Assembly: GCF_004682045.1 (NCBI RefSeq)
Contig: NZ_QUZT01000031.1
Coordinates: 1 to 64,000, forward strand
DNA length: 64,000 bases
From: Pseudomonas nabeulensis
Lineage (GTDB): Bacteria; Pseudomonadota; Gammaproteobacteria; Pseudomonadales; Pseudomonadaceae
Direction of reading: 5' to 3'
Shown: one piece after another, positions 33,894 through 42,832 of the stretch
Layout: every line of letters begins with the position of its first letter
Position numbering within the stretch: position 1 is the stretch's first letter
Program-made: the position numbers and the translations under genes
The notes under the pieces: model-generated
Told to the model about the DNA's origin: nothing
The model's database searches: none
What the model saw: only the letters and a program-made list of their open reading frames with translations

Positions 33894-34765
33894 GCAAGGG
33901 GTCCGCGAGGGCCTGGGCTCAACGCGGGCAATGCATCAGCCGTGAGCGAACCCGGCAGACGAATCTCTACCGCGACCGGCAGGTGATCGGAGATGGGCTG
34001 CGCCAGTACCTGCACACTTTCGAGCGTGAGGGTTGGACTGAGCAGGATATGGTCAAGACAGCGTTGCGGACGCCAACTGGGAAACGTGGCTTCGACTTGC
34101 GGCGCCAGCAGCCCGAGATCGCGCAACGGGGAATTTTGCAGCAGGTCGTTGGCGTGGGTGTTCATGTCCCCCATCAACACCTGGTGTTTGTAAGTGCCAA
34201 TCAGCTCACGGATGTAAGCCAATTGCATGGTGCGGGTGCGGGCACCCAGCGCCAGGTGCATCATCACCACCACCAAGGCCTCAGGGCCTTCACCAAAACG
34301 CACGAGGATCGCGCCCCGCCCCTTGGGGCCCGGCAACGGATGATCTTCGATAGCGCTGGGTTTCAAGCGGCTGAGCACGCCATTGCTGTGCTGCGCCAGG
34401 CGCCCGAGGTTGCGATTGAGCTGCTGGTACCAGTAGGGAAAGGCACCGAGCTGGGCCAGATGCTCCACCTGGTTGATGTAGCCGGAGCGTATGCTGCCGC
34501 CGTCGGCCTCCTGCAGGGCAACCAGGTCGAAATCATTCAACAGGTTGCCGATTTTTTGCAGGTTGCCGGCACGCCCATTGTGGGGCAGCAGGTGCTGCCA
34601 GCCACGGGTGAGGTAGTGCCGGTACTTCTCGGTACTGATGCCCACTTGGATATTGAAGCTCAACAGGCGCAGGCGGCTGTCTGCCGGCAGGCCGCTGGAC
34701 TCCAAGTGGTCTTCGTTGACCTGCGGATCGTGCAGGCCAACGACGCGTTCAGTACCCCAGCGCAT
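33890..34765 (-). CDS. Endonuclease/exonuclease/phosphatase family protein
   Basis: Protein of 291 aa. The EEP fold is shown by LLSFNIQVGI, ALQEADGG, GDMNTHANDLL and the C-terminal SDHLPVAVEI, which together supply the metal and catalytic residues. It may act on DNA, lipids or phospho-sugars; the substrate is unknown. The ATG at 34765 follows AAGGGG. It lies 10 bases after dsbA and overlaps the dgcH start (ATGA), so dsbA, this gene and dgcH likely share a transcript. Confidence 0.85.
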   Translation of the reverse strand: MRWGTERVVGLHDPQVNEDHLESSGLPADSRLRLLSFNIQVGISTEKYRHYLTRGWQHLLPHNGRAGNLQKIGNLLNDFDLVALQEADGGSIRSGYINQVEHLAQLGAFPYWYQQLNRNLGRLAQHSNGVLSRLKPSAIEDHPLPGPKGRGAILVRFGEGPEALVVVMMHLALGARTRTMQLAYIRELIGTYKHQVLMGDMNTHANDLLQNSPLRDLGLLAPQVEATFPSWRPQRCLDHILLSPTLTLESVQVLAQPISDHLPVAVEIRLPGSLTADALPALSPGPRGPLA

Positions 34766-34775
34766 GGCAGACCCC

Positions 34776-35411
34776 TTACTTCGCGGCACGCTCTTTGGCG
34801 ATCAGCTGGTCAGCCACGTTGAGGGTCGCTTCAGGACCACCGGTGGTGCCCAGGTCGAAACGGTATTTACCGTTGACGATCATGGTCGGTACGCCTTGTA
34901 CGCCGTACTTCTGCGCGAGTTCCTTGGCCTGTTTGATCTGGCCCTGGATCGCGAAGGAGTTGAAGGTGGCCAGGAACTTGTCCTTGTCGACACCTTGGGT
35001 GGCCACGAAGTCAGCCATTTCGTCCGGCTTGGTCAGGCGCTTGCCTTGTTTCTGGATCGCGTCGAATACGGCGTTGTGGACCTTGTGTTCCACACCCATG
35101 GCTTCCAGAGTCAGGAACAGTTGGCCGTGGGCATCCCAAGGGCCGCCGAACATGGCCGGGATACGCTTGAAGTTCACGTCTTTAGGCAGTTTCTCAACCC
35201 ATGGGTTGATGGTCGGTTCAAAAGCGTAGCAATGCGGGCAGCCATACCAGAACAGCTCCACCACTTCGATCTTGCCTGGCTCCGAAACCGGAACCGGGTT
35301 GGGCAATTCAACATAGGTTTTACCGGCTTCAAGCGGCACGTCGGCAGCTTGTGCGGTCATGCCGAAGAGGCTGGCTGTGACGAGAGCGGCGCTGAGGATC
35401 AGATTACGCAT
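34776..35411 (-). CDS. dsbA: Periplasmic thiol:disulfide interchange protein DsbA
   Basis: Protein of 211 aa with a signal peptide (to about residue 22, AQA). The thioredoxin fold has active-site CPHC at 58-61 and the cis-proline segment GVQGVPTMIVNGKY. It introduces disulfides into secreted proteins. The nearby secreted Cys proteins (cytochromes, Ivy, Sco) are plausible clients. A ribosome binding site GGAG lies before the ATG. Confidence 0.96.
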   Translation of the reverse strand: MRNLILSAALVTASLFGMTAQAADVPLEAGKTYVELPNPVPVSEPGKIEVVELFWYGCPHCYAFEPTINPWVEKLPKDVNFKRIPAMFGGPWDAHGQLFLTLEAMGVEHKVHNAVFDAIQKQGKRLTKPDEMADFVATQGVDKDKFLATFNSFAIQGQIKQAKELAQKYGVQGVPTMIVNGKYRFDLGTTGGPEATLNVADQLIAKERAAK

Positions 35412-35503
35412 GCTTTACTCCTGGACAAATAAAGTCGCCTCACGCGACCTTTGTTGTGACAGGTCTACGCGGGCATGAGTTCGTTAGTGTAACGGCAGCG
35501 GCC

Positions 35504-35535
35504 ACAAAAAAGGGCGGCCTGGGCCACCCTTTTTA
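35504..35535 (-). terminator. Rho-independent terminator after the cytochrome c4 gene
   Basis: On the minus strand AAAGGGTGGCC / GGCCGCCCTTT, with a 2-base loop and one wobble, is followed by TTTTTT. It lies about 45 bases beyond the stop. Confidence 0.85.
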
Positions 35536-35579
35536 TGCTTGCATCGACGGATTAATCGAGCGTTAACGTAGAACCTGGA

Positions 35580-36185
35580 TCAGTGCAGGCCCTGGATGTA
35601 CTGGGACACGGCTTCGATGTCCTTGTTGCTCATTTTATTGGTGATGGTTTGCATGATCTTGGCATCGCCGTCGTTGGTGCGATTGCCTTCACGGAAGTCG
35701 GTCAGTTGCTTGGCAACGTACTGCGCATGCTGGCCGCTCAAGTGCGGGAAGCCTGCCTCGGCAAGGCCCGCACCGTTAGGCGAGTGGCAACCGATACACG
35801 AAGGCATGCCTTTTTCCAGGTTGCCGCCGCGGAACAATTCTTCACCGTGAGCCACGGTTTTAGGATCAGCAGCTCCCACACTGCCTTTCTGGCTGGCAAA
35901 ATACGCCGCGATGTCGGCCAGGTCCTGATCGCTGAGGTTGGCCAGCAGGCCGGTCATTTCCAGTACCGTGCGCTTGCCGTCCTTGATGTCGTGCATCTGC
36001 TTGGTCAGGTAACGTTCACCCTGGCCGGCCAGTTTGGGGAAGTTCGGCGCCGGGCTATTGCCATCCGGTCCATGGCAAGCACCACACACGGCGGCTTTCG
36101 CCTGGCCCGCTGTAGCGTCGCCTGCAGCATGGGCAACACCGGTGATGCCCAGGGTCAACAGCAGACTCACGATCAGTTTGTTCAT
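35580..36185 (-). CDS. Di-heme cytochrome c4
   Basis: Protein of 201 aa with a signal peptide (to residue 20, VAHA). Two homologous heme domains are present: CGACH (34-38) and CIGCH in the second half; distal Met ligands are likely in the MTGL- and MSNKD-like segments. It carries electrons from the bc1 complex to terminal oxidases in the periplasm. It lies just downstream of a mono-heme cytochrome gene, probably cotranscribed. Confidence 0.94.
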   Translation of the reverse strand: MNKLIVSLLLTLGITGVAHAAGDATAGQAKAAVCGACHGPDGNSPAPNFPKLAGQGERYLTKQMHDIKDGKRTVLEMTGLLANLSDQDLADIAAYFASQKGSVGAADPKTVAHGEELFRGGNLEKGMPSCIGCHSPNGAGLAEAGFPHLSGQHAQYVAKQLTDFREGNRTNDGDAKIMQTITNKMSNKDIEAVSQYIQGLH

Positions 36186-36219
36186 CAGCTAATCCAACTA
36201 CGGCTAAGGGGTTTAAGAG

Positions 36220-36522
36220 TTATCTACCGGGTTTACTCACCATCAACTCAATGACGGCCTGGTAATCCTCAGTACTGCAGTCCATGCACAAACCACGCGG
36301 CGGCATTGCCTTGAAACCCTGGGTCACGTGTTGCACCAGCGTGTCCATGCCTTGCGCCAATCTTGGCGCCCAGGCTGCCTGATCACCCCGTTTGGGGGCG
36401 TTGGGCAACTGGCCGGCATGGCAAGCTACGCAAACTCGGTTGTACAGCGCTTCCGGATCCTGTGTAGCCTGAGCGCCGTAAAGCGGAATCAGGACACCAA
36501 AAGCGAGCAACCATCTGGTCAT
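36220..36522 (-). CDS. Small mono-heme cytochrome c (c5-like)
   Basis: Protein of 100 aa with a signal peptide (to about residue 19). There is one heme motif CVACH (31-35) and a likely Met axial ligand in FKAMPPRG. CMDCS near the C-terminus gives a second Cys pair, as in cytochrome c5. It lies 34 bases before cytochrome c4. It is divergent from engB. Confidence 0.9.
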   Translation of the reverse strand: MTRWLLAFGVLIPLYGAQATQDPEALYNRVCVACHAGQLPNAPKRGDQAAWAPRLAQGMDTLVQHVTQGFKAMPPRGLCMDCSTEDYQAVIELMVSKPGR

Positions 36523-36714
36523 ACGTCGACCATTTCAGGGTTTGAGAGCGTTTTGCGTTCTAATGCGCAATAAAGGTCTTTCGCTCCCGTGAATCTCATC
36601 CTTCGCTGGGACAAAACACACACAAAATCTGCGGCATTATATACTGGCGCTACTGAAACGGAAACGACACCGCTTGCCGCACCCTTTTTCGGCATCGCCC
36701 ACATCGGAAATCTC

Positions 36715-37356
36715 ATGCAACTCAAGAATCCCATCCTCGGCCTGTGCCAACAGTCCACGTTCATGCTCAGCGCCGCCAAAGTTGACCAATGCCCCGATGA
36801 CGAAGGTTTTGAAGTCGCCTTTGCCGGTCGTTCCAACGCCGGCAAGTCCAGCGCCCTGAACACCCTGACCCACGCCAGCCTGGCACGCACCTCGAAAACC
36901 CCGGGCCGCACGCAACTCCTCAATTTCTTCAAGCTAGACGATGATCGGCGTCTGGTCGACCTGCCGGGCTACGGTTACGCGAAAGTGCCTATCCCGTTGA
37001 AGCTGCACTGGCAGCGTCACCTGGAGGCTTACCTGGGTGGTCGCGAGAGTTTGAAAGGGTTGATTTTGATGATGGACATCCGTCATCCAATGACCGACTT
37101 CGACCTGCTGATGCTCGACTGGGCCGTTGCCAGCGGCATGCCGATGCATATCCTGCTGACCAAGGCCGACAAACTCACCTACGGCGCAGCCAAGAACACC
37201 CTGCTCAAAGTGCAGTCCGAAATTCGTAAGGGTTGGGGTGACGCGATCACCATTCAGCTGTTCTCGGCGCCAAAACGCATGGGCCTGGAAGAGGCATACA
37301 CCGTGCTGGCGGGCTGGATGGAATTGGCGGACAAGGGCGCAGACGTCGCGGAATAA
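36715..37356 (+). CDS. engB: Ribosome-biogenesis GTPase EngB (YihA/YsxC)
   Basis: Protein of 213 aa. G1 GRSNAGKS (38-45), G2 TPGRTQ, G3 DLPGYGYAKV and G4 TKAD are all present. It helps large-subunit assembly. The ATG at 36715 yields the family N-terminus (NPILGLCQ); an upstream ATG at 36589 would add 42 non-conserved residues. It converges on polA with ersA between, the same order as engB-spf-polA in enterics. Confidence 0.95.
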   Translation: MQLKNPILGLCQQSTFMLSAAKVDQCPDDEGFEVAFAGRSNAGKSSALNTLTHASLARTSKTPGRTQLLNFFKLDDDRRLVDLPGYGYAKVPIPLKLHWQRHLEAYLGGRESLKGLILMMDIRHPMTDFDLLMLDWAVASGMPMHILLTKADKLTYGAAKNTLLKVQSEIRKGWGDAITIQLFSAPKRMGLEEAYTVLAGWMELADKGADVAE

Positions 37357-37369
37357 CTTTTCTGCGGGC

Positions 37370-37499
37370 AAAAAAAACCCCGGACTTCTTATGGGGAGGG
37401 GAAGTTCGGGGTTCAAGTACTGGACCGCTAGGGCGGGGTCCAGATATCTGCCAACACTTAACACAACATAGGAGCATTGAAGGGCTTCACCACCCATTC
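37370..37499 (-). ncRNA. ersA: Small RNA ErsA (Spot 42-position homologue)
   Basis: About 130 nt on the minus strand between polA and engB, the conserved place of ErsA/Spf. The 3-prime end is a strong terminator: CCCCGAACTTC / GAAGTCCGGGG with a C-rich CCCCTCCCC loop, followed by eight T (37370-37377). A second hairpin CTGGACC...GGTCCAG precedes it. The C-rich loop is the kind of element ErsA uses to pair with ribosome binding sites such as that of algC in P. aeruginosa. The 5-prime end is placed from the promoter and is good to a few bases. Confidence 0.85.
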
Positions 37500-37505
37500 A
37501 GTAAC

Positions 37506-37533
37506 TCTGAGTAGCAGTTCACGGGTTAAGTTC
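37506..37533 (-). promoter_or_regulatory. AlgU (sigma-22)-type promoter of ersA
   Basis: On the minus strand GAACTT (37533-37528), a 17-base spacer and TCAGA (37510-37506) fit the AlgU consensus GAACTT-N16/17-TCTGA with one mismatch. It places the start of ersA about 7 bases later and agrees with the known envelope-stress control of ErsA in P. aeruginosa. Confidence 0.75.
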
Positions 37534-37626
37534 CGGCAGGTTCAAAAAACTATTGGAAATAACTGACGGCGACATCTGATCTAAAGCACTCTGCCACCAC
37601 CCGAGGCGATGGCAGAGCCCGCGCAA

Positions 37627-40404
37627 TCAGTGCGCTTCGTCCCAGTTATCACCTACGCCCACATCCACCACCAAAGGCACATCCAGTTTCGCCGCCGCAC
37701 TCATGTGCTCGCGAATCTTCTCGCTGACCTGCGCCACCAGATCCTCACGCACCTCAAGCACCAGTTCGTCGTGCACTTGCAGGATCACCTTGGCATCCAG
37801 GCTAGACTCGGTCAGCCAGTTATCCACTAACACCATCGCCTTCTTGATGATGTCCGCCGCCGTCCCCTGCATCGGTGCGTTGATTGCGGTACGTTCGGCT
37901 GCCGCACGCTCCTGTGGCTTGTTGGAGTTGATATCCGGCAGGTACAGACGACGCCCGAAGAAGGTTTCGACATACCCCTGATCGGCAGCCTGGGCGCGGG
38001 TGCGCTCCATGTATTCACGCACGCCAGGGTAGCGGGCGAAGTAGACATCGATGTAGGCCTTGGCGGTCTTGGTGTCGACGCCGATGTCCTTGCCCAGCTT
38101 TTGCGCACCCATGCCGTAGATCAGGCCGAAGTTGATCGCCTTGGCGCTGCGACGCTGATTGGAGGTGACCTCAGCCAGCTCAACCTTGAACACCTCAGCC
38201 GCCGTCGCGGTGTGCACGTCCAGGTCGTTGCGGAACGCGTTCATCAAGCCCTCGTCCTTGGACAAGTGCGCCATGATCCGCAACTCGATCTGCGAATAGT
38301 CCGCCGCCAGCAGCTTGTAGCCCTTGGGCGCGACAAACGCCTGGCGAATGCGCCGCCCTTCGGCGGTGCGCACCGGGATGTTCTGCAAGTTCGGATCACT
38401 GGACGACAACCGCCCGGTCGCCGCGACGGCCTGGTGATAAGACGTATGGATACGCCCGGTCCGTGGGTTGATCTGCTCCGGCAAACGGTCGGTGTAGGTG
38501 CTTTTCAGCTTGCTCATGCTGCGGTACTGCATCAGCACCTTGGGCAGCGGGTAGTCATCTTCGGCCAGCTTGGCCAGCACTTCTTCAGCGGTGGAAGCCT
38601 GGCCCTTGCCGGTCTTCTTCAACACCGGCAAACCGAGTTTTTCGTAGAGAATCGCACCGAGCTGCTTGGGCGAGCCCAGGTTGAACGCCTCACCGGCGAT
38701 CTCGAACGCCTGGCGCTCCAGCTCAACCATCTTGTCGCCCAACTCGATGCTCTGGATACCCAGCAGCGCCTTGTCGACCAGCGCGCCCTGGCGCTCGATA
38801 CGCGCCAGCACCGGCACCAACGGGATCTCGATATCGGTCAGCACACTGGCCAGGCTCGGGATCGCCGACAGCTGCTTGAACAGCTCCTGATGCAGACGCA
38901 AGGTGATATCCGCATCTTCGGCAGCGTAAGGGCCCGCCTGCTCGAGCGCGATCTGATCGAAGGTCAACTGCTTGGCGCCTTTGCCGGCGATGTCCTGGAA
39001 GGCGACGGTGTCGTAATCCAGGTACTTCTTGGCCAAGCTGTCCATGTCATGCCGCGTCGCGGTGGAGTTCAGCACGTAGGATTCAAGCATGGTATCGAAC
39101 GCGATGCCGCGCACGGTGATGCCCTGCGCCGGGTCACCACCGATGGCGCAGTTGGCCAGGATATTCATGTCGAACTTGGCGTGCTGGCCGACCTTTAGCT
39201 TGGTCGGGTCTTCCAGCAGCGGTTTCAGGGCGAGCAACACGGTGTCGCGGTCCAACTGCTCCGGCGCACCGATGTAGGAATGGGTCAGCGGGATGTAGGC
39301 CGCTTCATGGGGTTGCACGGCGAAAGACACGCCGACCAATTGCGCCTGTTGCGCGTCGATACCCGTGGTTTCGGTGTCGAAAGCGAACAACTTCGCCTCG
39401 CCAAGCTTCTTCAACCAAAGGTCGAACGTGGCCTGGTCAAGGACAGTGGTGTAAGTCGTTTCTACAGGCGCGGCGTTCTCTACTACTTCCTCGGCGACAG
39501 GCGCTGCCTTGAGCTCGACACGCTTGGCGTCGCGCTGAACCTCATCGATCCAGCTCTTGAACTCCAGCAGCGTGTACAGCTCCAGCAGTTTTTCGCGGTC
39601 CGGCTCGATCAGGTGCAGGTCATCCAGGCCCACTTCCAACGGTACATCGCACTTGATCGTCGCCAATTGGTAGGAAAGGAACGCCATCTCGCGATGTTCT
39701 TCCAACTTGGCCGGCAGCGTCTTGGCGCCTCGGATCGGTAGGGTCGGCACGATGTCCAACTGCTCATACAGCTCTTTGATCCCACCATTCACACCCACCA
39801 GCAAACCAGACGCGGTCTTGGGACCAATGCCCGGAACGCCCGGAATGTTGTCGGACGAATCGCCCATCAACGCCAGATAGTCGATGATCTGCTCCGGAGC
39901 GACGCCAAATTTCTCCTTTACGCCGTCGATGTCCATCGAACTACCGGTCATGGTGTTGACCAAGGTAATGTGCCCGTCCACCAGCTGCGCCATGTCCTTG
40001 TCACCGGTCGAGATCACCACCGGTCGGTTGGCGGCCGCGCTGCTGCGGGCCAAGGTGCCGATTACATCATCGGCCTCGACGCCTTCGACACACAGCAATG
40101 GGAAGCCCAGGGCAACGACGCTCTGGTGCAGCGGCTCGATTTGCACGCGCATGTCATCGGGCATGCTCGGTCGGTTGGCCTTGTATTCGGCGTACATGTC
40201 GTCGCGAAAGGTCCCACCCTTGGCGTCGAACACCACCGCGAACGGGCTGTCCGGGTACTGCTTGCGCAGGCTTTTGAGCATGTTCAACACGCCCTTGACC
40301 GCACCGGTCGGCAGGCCTTTAGAGGTGGTCAGCGGTGGCAGCGCGTGGAAGGCGCGGTACAGATAAGAAGAACCGTCCACCAGGACGAGGGGGGCTTGGC
40401 TCAT
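37627..40404 (-). CDS. polA: DNA polymerase I
   Basis: Protein of 925 aa. Order of domains: 5'-3' exonuclease (1-300, with VEGVEADDVIG and GDSSDNIPGVPGIGPK), 3'-5' exonuclease (about 320-510, intact FDTETTGID with Asp343 and Glu345), and polymerase (with DYSQIELR, RRSAKAINFGLIYGMG and QVHDELVLEV). All catalytic motifs are intact. It repairs DNA and removes Okazaki primers. ATG at 40404 chosen for the family N-terminus SQAPLVLVDGSSYLYRAFHA. Divergent from the DUF2782 gene. Confidence 0.97.
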   Translation of the reverse strand: MSQAPLVLVDGSSYLYRAFHALPPLTTSKGLPTGAVKGVLNMLKSLRKQYPDSPFAVVFDAKGGTFRDDMYAEYKANRPSMPDDMRVQIEPLHQSVVALGFPLLCVEGVEADDVIGTLARSSAAANRPVVISTGDKDMAQLVDGHITLVNTMTGSSMDIDGVKEKFGVAPEQIIDYLALMGDSSDNIPGVPGIGPKTASGLLVGVNGGIKELYEQLDIVPTLPIRGAKTLPAKLEEHREMAFLSYQLATIKCDVPLEVGLDDLHLIEPDREKLLELYTLLEFKSWIDEVQRDAKRVELKAAPVAEEVVENAAPVETTYTTVLDQATFDLWLKKLGEAKLFAFDTETTGIDAQQAQLVGVSFAVQPHEAAYIPLTHSYIGAPEQLDRDTVLLALKPLLEDPTKLKVGQHAKFDMNILANCAIGGDPAQGITVRGIAFDTMLESYVLNSTATRHDMDSLAKKYLDYDTVAFQDIAGKGAKQLTFDQIALEQAGPYAAEDADITLRLHQELFKQLSAIPSLASVLTDIEIPLVPVLARIERQGALVDKALLGIQSIELGDKMVELERQAFEIAGEAFNLGSPKQLGAILYEKLGLPVLKKTGKGQASTAEEVLAKLAEDDYPLPKVLMQYRSMSKLKSTYTDRLPEQINPRTGRIHTSYHQAVAATGRLSSSDPNLQNIPVRTAEGRRIRQAFVAPKGYKLLAADYSQIELRIMAHLSKDEGLMNAFRNDLDVHTATAAEVFKVELAEVTSNQRRSAKAINFGLIYGMGAQKLGKDIGVDTKTAKAYIDVYFARYPGVREYMERTRAQAADQGYVETFFGRRLYLPDINSNKPQERAAAERTAINAPMQGTAADIIKKAMVLVDNWLTESSLDAKVILQVHDELVLEVREDLVAQVSEKIREHMSAAAKLDVPLVVDVGVGDNWDEAH

Positions 40405-40478
40405 GAGCAGGATCAACCTTTTCGGCGGGTCAGGCGCTAGAATAGCCGGACCAATGACGACAAAGGGACAAGGTTATC

Positions 40479-40769
40479 ATGCGTACATTCAATCGCCTGC
40501 TGTTCACTGGCTTGATTGCACTCGCTCCGATGGCTGCCATGGCAGCAGACAGTGCCCCATCGGGCGATCCGGAAGTTACCATTCGCACGGAAGGCGATAA
40601 AACCATCCAGGAATACCGCCAAAACGGGTTTCTGTACGCGATCAAGGTAACACCGAAGGGCGCGCCACCGTATTTCCTGGTACGCGCCGACGGAACCGAC
40701 GCGAACTTCATCCGCTCTGACCAGCCGGATATGCTGATCCCGTCATGGAAGATTTTCGAATGGAAATGA
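40479..40769 (+). CDS. DUF2782 small periplasmic protein
   Basis: Protein of 96 aa with a signal peptide (to about residue 22, AMA) and the DUF2782 pattern: PEVTIRTEGDKTIQEYRQNGFLYAIKVTPKGAPPYFL, ending in IPSWKIFEW. It is a small beta-rich protein of unknown role, found in this place (between polA and thrB) in many pseudomonads. It precedes thrB by 56 bases and may share its transcript. Confidence 0.85.
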   Translation: MRTFNRLLFTGLIALAPMAAMAADSAPSGDPEVTIRTEGDKTIQEYRQNGFLYAIKVTPKGAPPYFLVRADGTDANFIRSDQPDMLIPSWKIFEWK

Positions 40770-40825
40770 TTTCTTAACTTCAATTGGCGCCGCGCACCGC
40801 GGCGCCCGTACTGGCAGTTTTAACC

Positions 40826-41779
40826 ATGTCTGTGTTCACCCCCCTGGCTCGGCCCGAGCTGGAAACCTTTCTCGCCCCTTACGGGCTCGGCCGCCTGCTT
40901 GATTTCCAGGGAATTGCCGCCGGTAGCGAAAACACCAACTTCTTTATCAGCCTGGAACAGGGCGAGTTTGTCCTGACCCTGGTTGAACGCGGCCCCGTGG
41001 CGGAGATGCCGTTCTTCATCGAACTGCTCGACGTGCTCCACGATGCAGACTTGCCCGTGCCCTACGCCCTGCGCACCACCGATGGCGTGGCCCTGCGCGA
41101 GCTGAAAGGCAAACCGGCGCTGCTGCAACCGCGCCTGGCTGGCAAGCACATCAAGGAGGCCAACGCTCAGCATTGCGCCCAGGTTGGCGAACTGCTTGGC
41201 CATCTGCACCTCGCGACGCAAGGCGACAAGGTGCTGGAGCGCAAGACCGATCGCGGCCTGGATTGGATGCTCAGTGAAGGTTCTCAGCTGATTTCACACC
41301 TTGAAGAGGTGCCGCAACGCCTGCTCCAGGACGCGCTGGACGAGATCGAAACCCATAAGGCCCAGATCCTCGCCCTGCCACGCGCCAACATCCACGGCGA
41401 CCTGTTCCGCGACAACGCGATGTTCGAAGGCACGCACCTCACAGGCCTGATCGACTTCTACAACGCCTGTTCCGGCCCGATGCTGTATGACGTGGCGATT
41501 GCCCTGAATGACTGGTGTTCGGACGAAGAGGGCGTGATCGAGGGGCCGCGCGCTCGCGCGATGTTAGGTGCCTATGCGGCGTTGCGCCCGTTTACCGCGA
41601 AGGAAGCCGAATTGTGGCCAGTCATGCTGCGCGTGGCGTGTGTGCGGTTTTGGTTGTCGCGGCTGATCGCGGCTGAATCGTTTGCCGGGCAGGACGTGTT
41701 GATTCACGACCCGGCGGAGTTTGAGCACCGCTTGTCGCAACGCCAGCAGGTGACGATCCAACTGCCGTTCGCGCTCTAA
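40826..41779 (+). CDS. thrB: Homoserine kinase (aminoglycoside-phosphotransferase fold)
   Basis: Protein of 317 aa. It phosphorylates homoserine in threonine synthesis, but belongs to the APH-fold (ThrB2) type, not the GHMP type of E. coli. Motifs are GSENTNFFI near the N-terminus, the Brenner box IHGDLFRDNAMF and GLIDFYNACSGPMLYDVAIAL. The ATG at 40826 gives the family start SVFTPLARPELE. Confidence 0.93.
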   Translation: MSVFTPLARPELETFLAPYGLGRLLDFQGIAAGSENTNFFISLEQGEFVLTLVERGPVAEMPFFIELLDVLHDADLPVPYALRTTDGVALRELKGKPALLQPRLAGKHIKEANAQHCAQVGELLGHLHLATQGDKVLERKTDRGLDWMLSEGSQLISHLEEVPQRLLQDALDEIETHKAQILALPRANIHGDLFRDNAMFEGTHLTGLIDFYNACSGPMLYDVAIALNDWCSDEEGVIEGPRARAMLGAYAALRPFTAKEAELWPVMLRVACVRFWLSRLIAAESFAGQDVLIHDPAEFEHRLSQRQQVTIQLPFAL

Positions 41780-41797
41780 CAGACAACCGGGATTAAA

Positions 41798-41827
41798 ATG
41801 TGGGAGGGGGCAAGCCCCCTCCCACAT
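41798..41827. repeat. Collapsed REP hairpin
   Basis: ATGTGGGAGGGGG is joined directly through CAAG to CCCCCTCCCACAT, so the two REP arms have lost the spacer between them. The 13-bp stem sits between convergent thrB and znuA and should terminate both. Confidence 0.88.
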
Positions 41828-41844
41828 TTGATTTTCACCAGTCT

Positions 41845-42765
41845 TTAGAGCGACTCCAGGCAACCCGCCAGGTCATTGCCCAACTTCTCCAGCACCTGCT
41901 CATAGCCTTGTGCTGTAGCCGGTGTATACCCACCCAACGCATCCAACTCCGCCAACTTCACCGGTAACCCAGCCACCAGGGTTTCGGCCAAACGCGGACG
42001 CAACGGCGGCTCACTGAACACACAGGTCTTGCCCACTTCCTGCAACCGCGTACGCATGGCGGCCACATGTTGGGCGCCGGGCTGTACTTCGGCGGCAACG
42101 CTGAATACGCCGGTGTGCTTGAGGCCGTAGGCATCCTCGAAGTAATCGAACGCTTCATGGAACACGAAGTAAGGCTTGTCGCCAATCGATGCCAGGCGCG
42201 CTTTCAAACGGGCATCCAACGCATCCAAACGCTCATCGAACGCCTTGGTGTTGCTCTGGTAACGCGCGGCATTGGCCGGGTCGGCTGCGCTGAGGTCGGC
42301 CGCCATGCGCGCGGCGATCACCCGGGCATTCACTGTCGACAGCCACAAGTGCGCATCCAGGCTGCCTGGACGGTGATCATGATCATGCTCGTCGGCTTCA
42401 TCGGCGTGGGAGTGGCTATCTTCGGCGAAACGGCGCAGTTTCATCCCCGAAAGATCCTGAACCGCCACGGTCGGCAAGCTGCGGCCCTTGAGCACGCGGG
42501 GCAGGAAGCTTTCCATGTCCGGGCCGATCCAGTACAGCAGGTCTGCCGACTGCACGCGCCGTACGTCGGATGGGCGCAACGCGTAGTTATGCGGCGAAGC
42601 GCCCGGCGGCAACAGCACCTCGGGAACGGCCACGCCGTCCTGCACAGCAGCGGCAATCAACTGCAGCGGCTTGATGCTGGTCAGCACCTTGACCTCGGCC
42701 TGAGCGGCACCAGCGACGAACAAACTGGTGATGAATACGACAAAAACAGGAAAAAGTCGGGACAC
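41845..42765 (-). CDS. znuA: Zinc ABC transporter substrate-binding protein
   Basis: Protein of 306 aa with a signal peptide (to about residue 21, GAAQA). Zinc ligands are suggested by PPGASPHNYALRP, the acidic His-rich loop HSHADEADEHDHDH (about 118-132) and DAHLWLS, plus FHEAFDYF. It binds Zn2+ in the periplasm and delivers it to ZnuB. I chose the GTG at 42765, which starts the signal peptide; a longer reading back to 42834 would cover the promoter and the zur start. Divergent from zur across 67 bases. Confidence 0.9.
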   Translation of the reverse strand: MSRLFPVFVVFITSLFVAGAAQAEVKVLTSIKPLQLIAAAVQDGVAVPEVLLPPGASPHNYALRPSDVRRVQSADLLYWIGPDMESFLPRVLKGRSLPTVAVQDLSGMKLRRFAEDSHSHADEADEHDHDHRPGSLDAHLWLSTVNARVIAARMAADLSAADPANAARYQSNTKAFDERLDALDARLKARLASIGDKPYFVFHEAFDYFEDAYGLKHTGVFSVAAEVQPGAQHVAAMRTRLQEVGKTCVFSEPPLRPRLAETLVAGLPVKLAELDALGGYTPATAQGYEQVLEKLGNDLAGCLESL

Positions 42766-42792
42766 GATGACCACTCGATGGTGTAGGAACGG

Positions 42793-42805
42793 GTAACATA
42801 ATAAC
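42793..42805. promoter_or_regulatory. Candidate Zur box between znuA and zur
   Basis: GTAACATAATAAC matches about 10 of 13 positions of the GTTATANTATAAC-type Zur site, as I remember it. It is centred in the short divergent region and could control both directions. Confidence 0.5.
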
Positions 42806-42832
42806 GTCTCTATCAAATGTCTGTCGCCGCTC

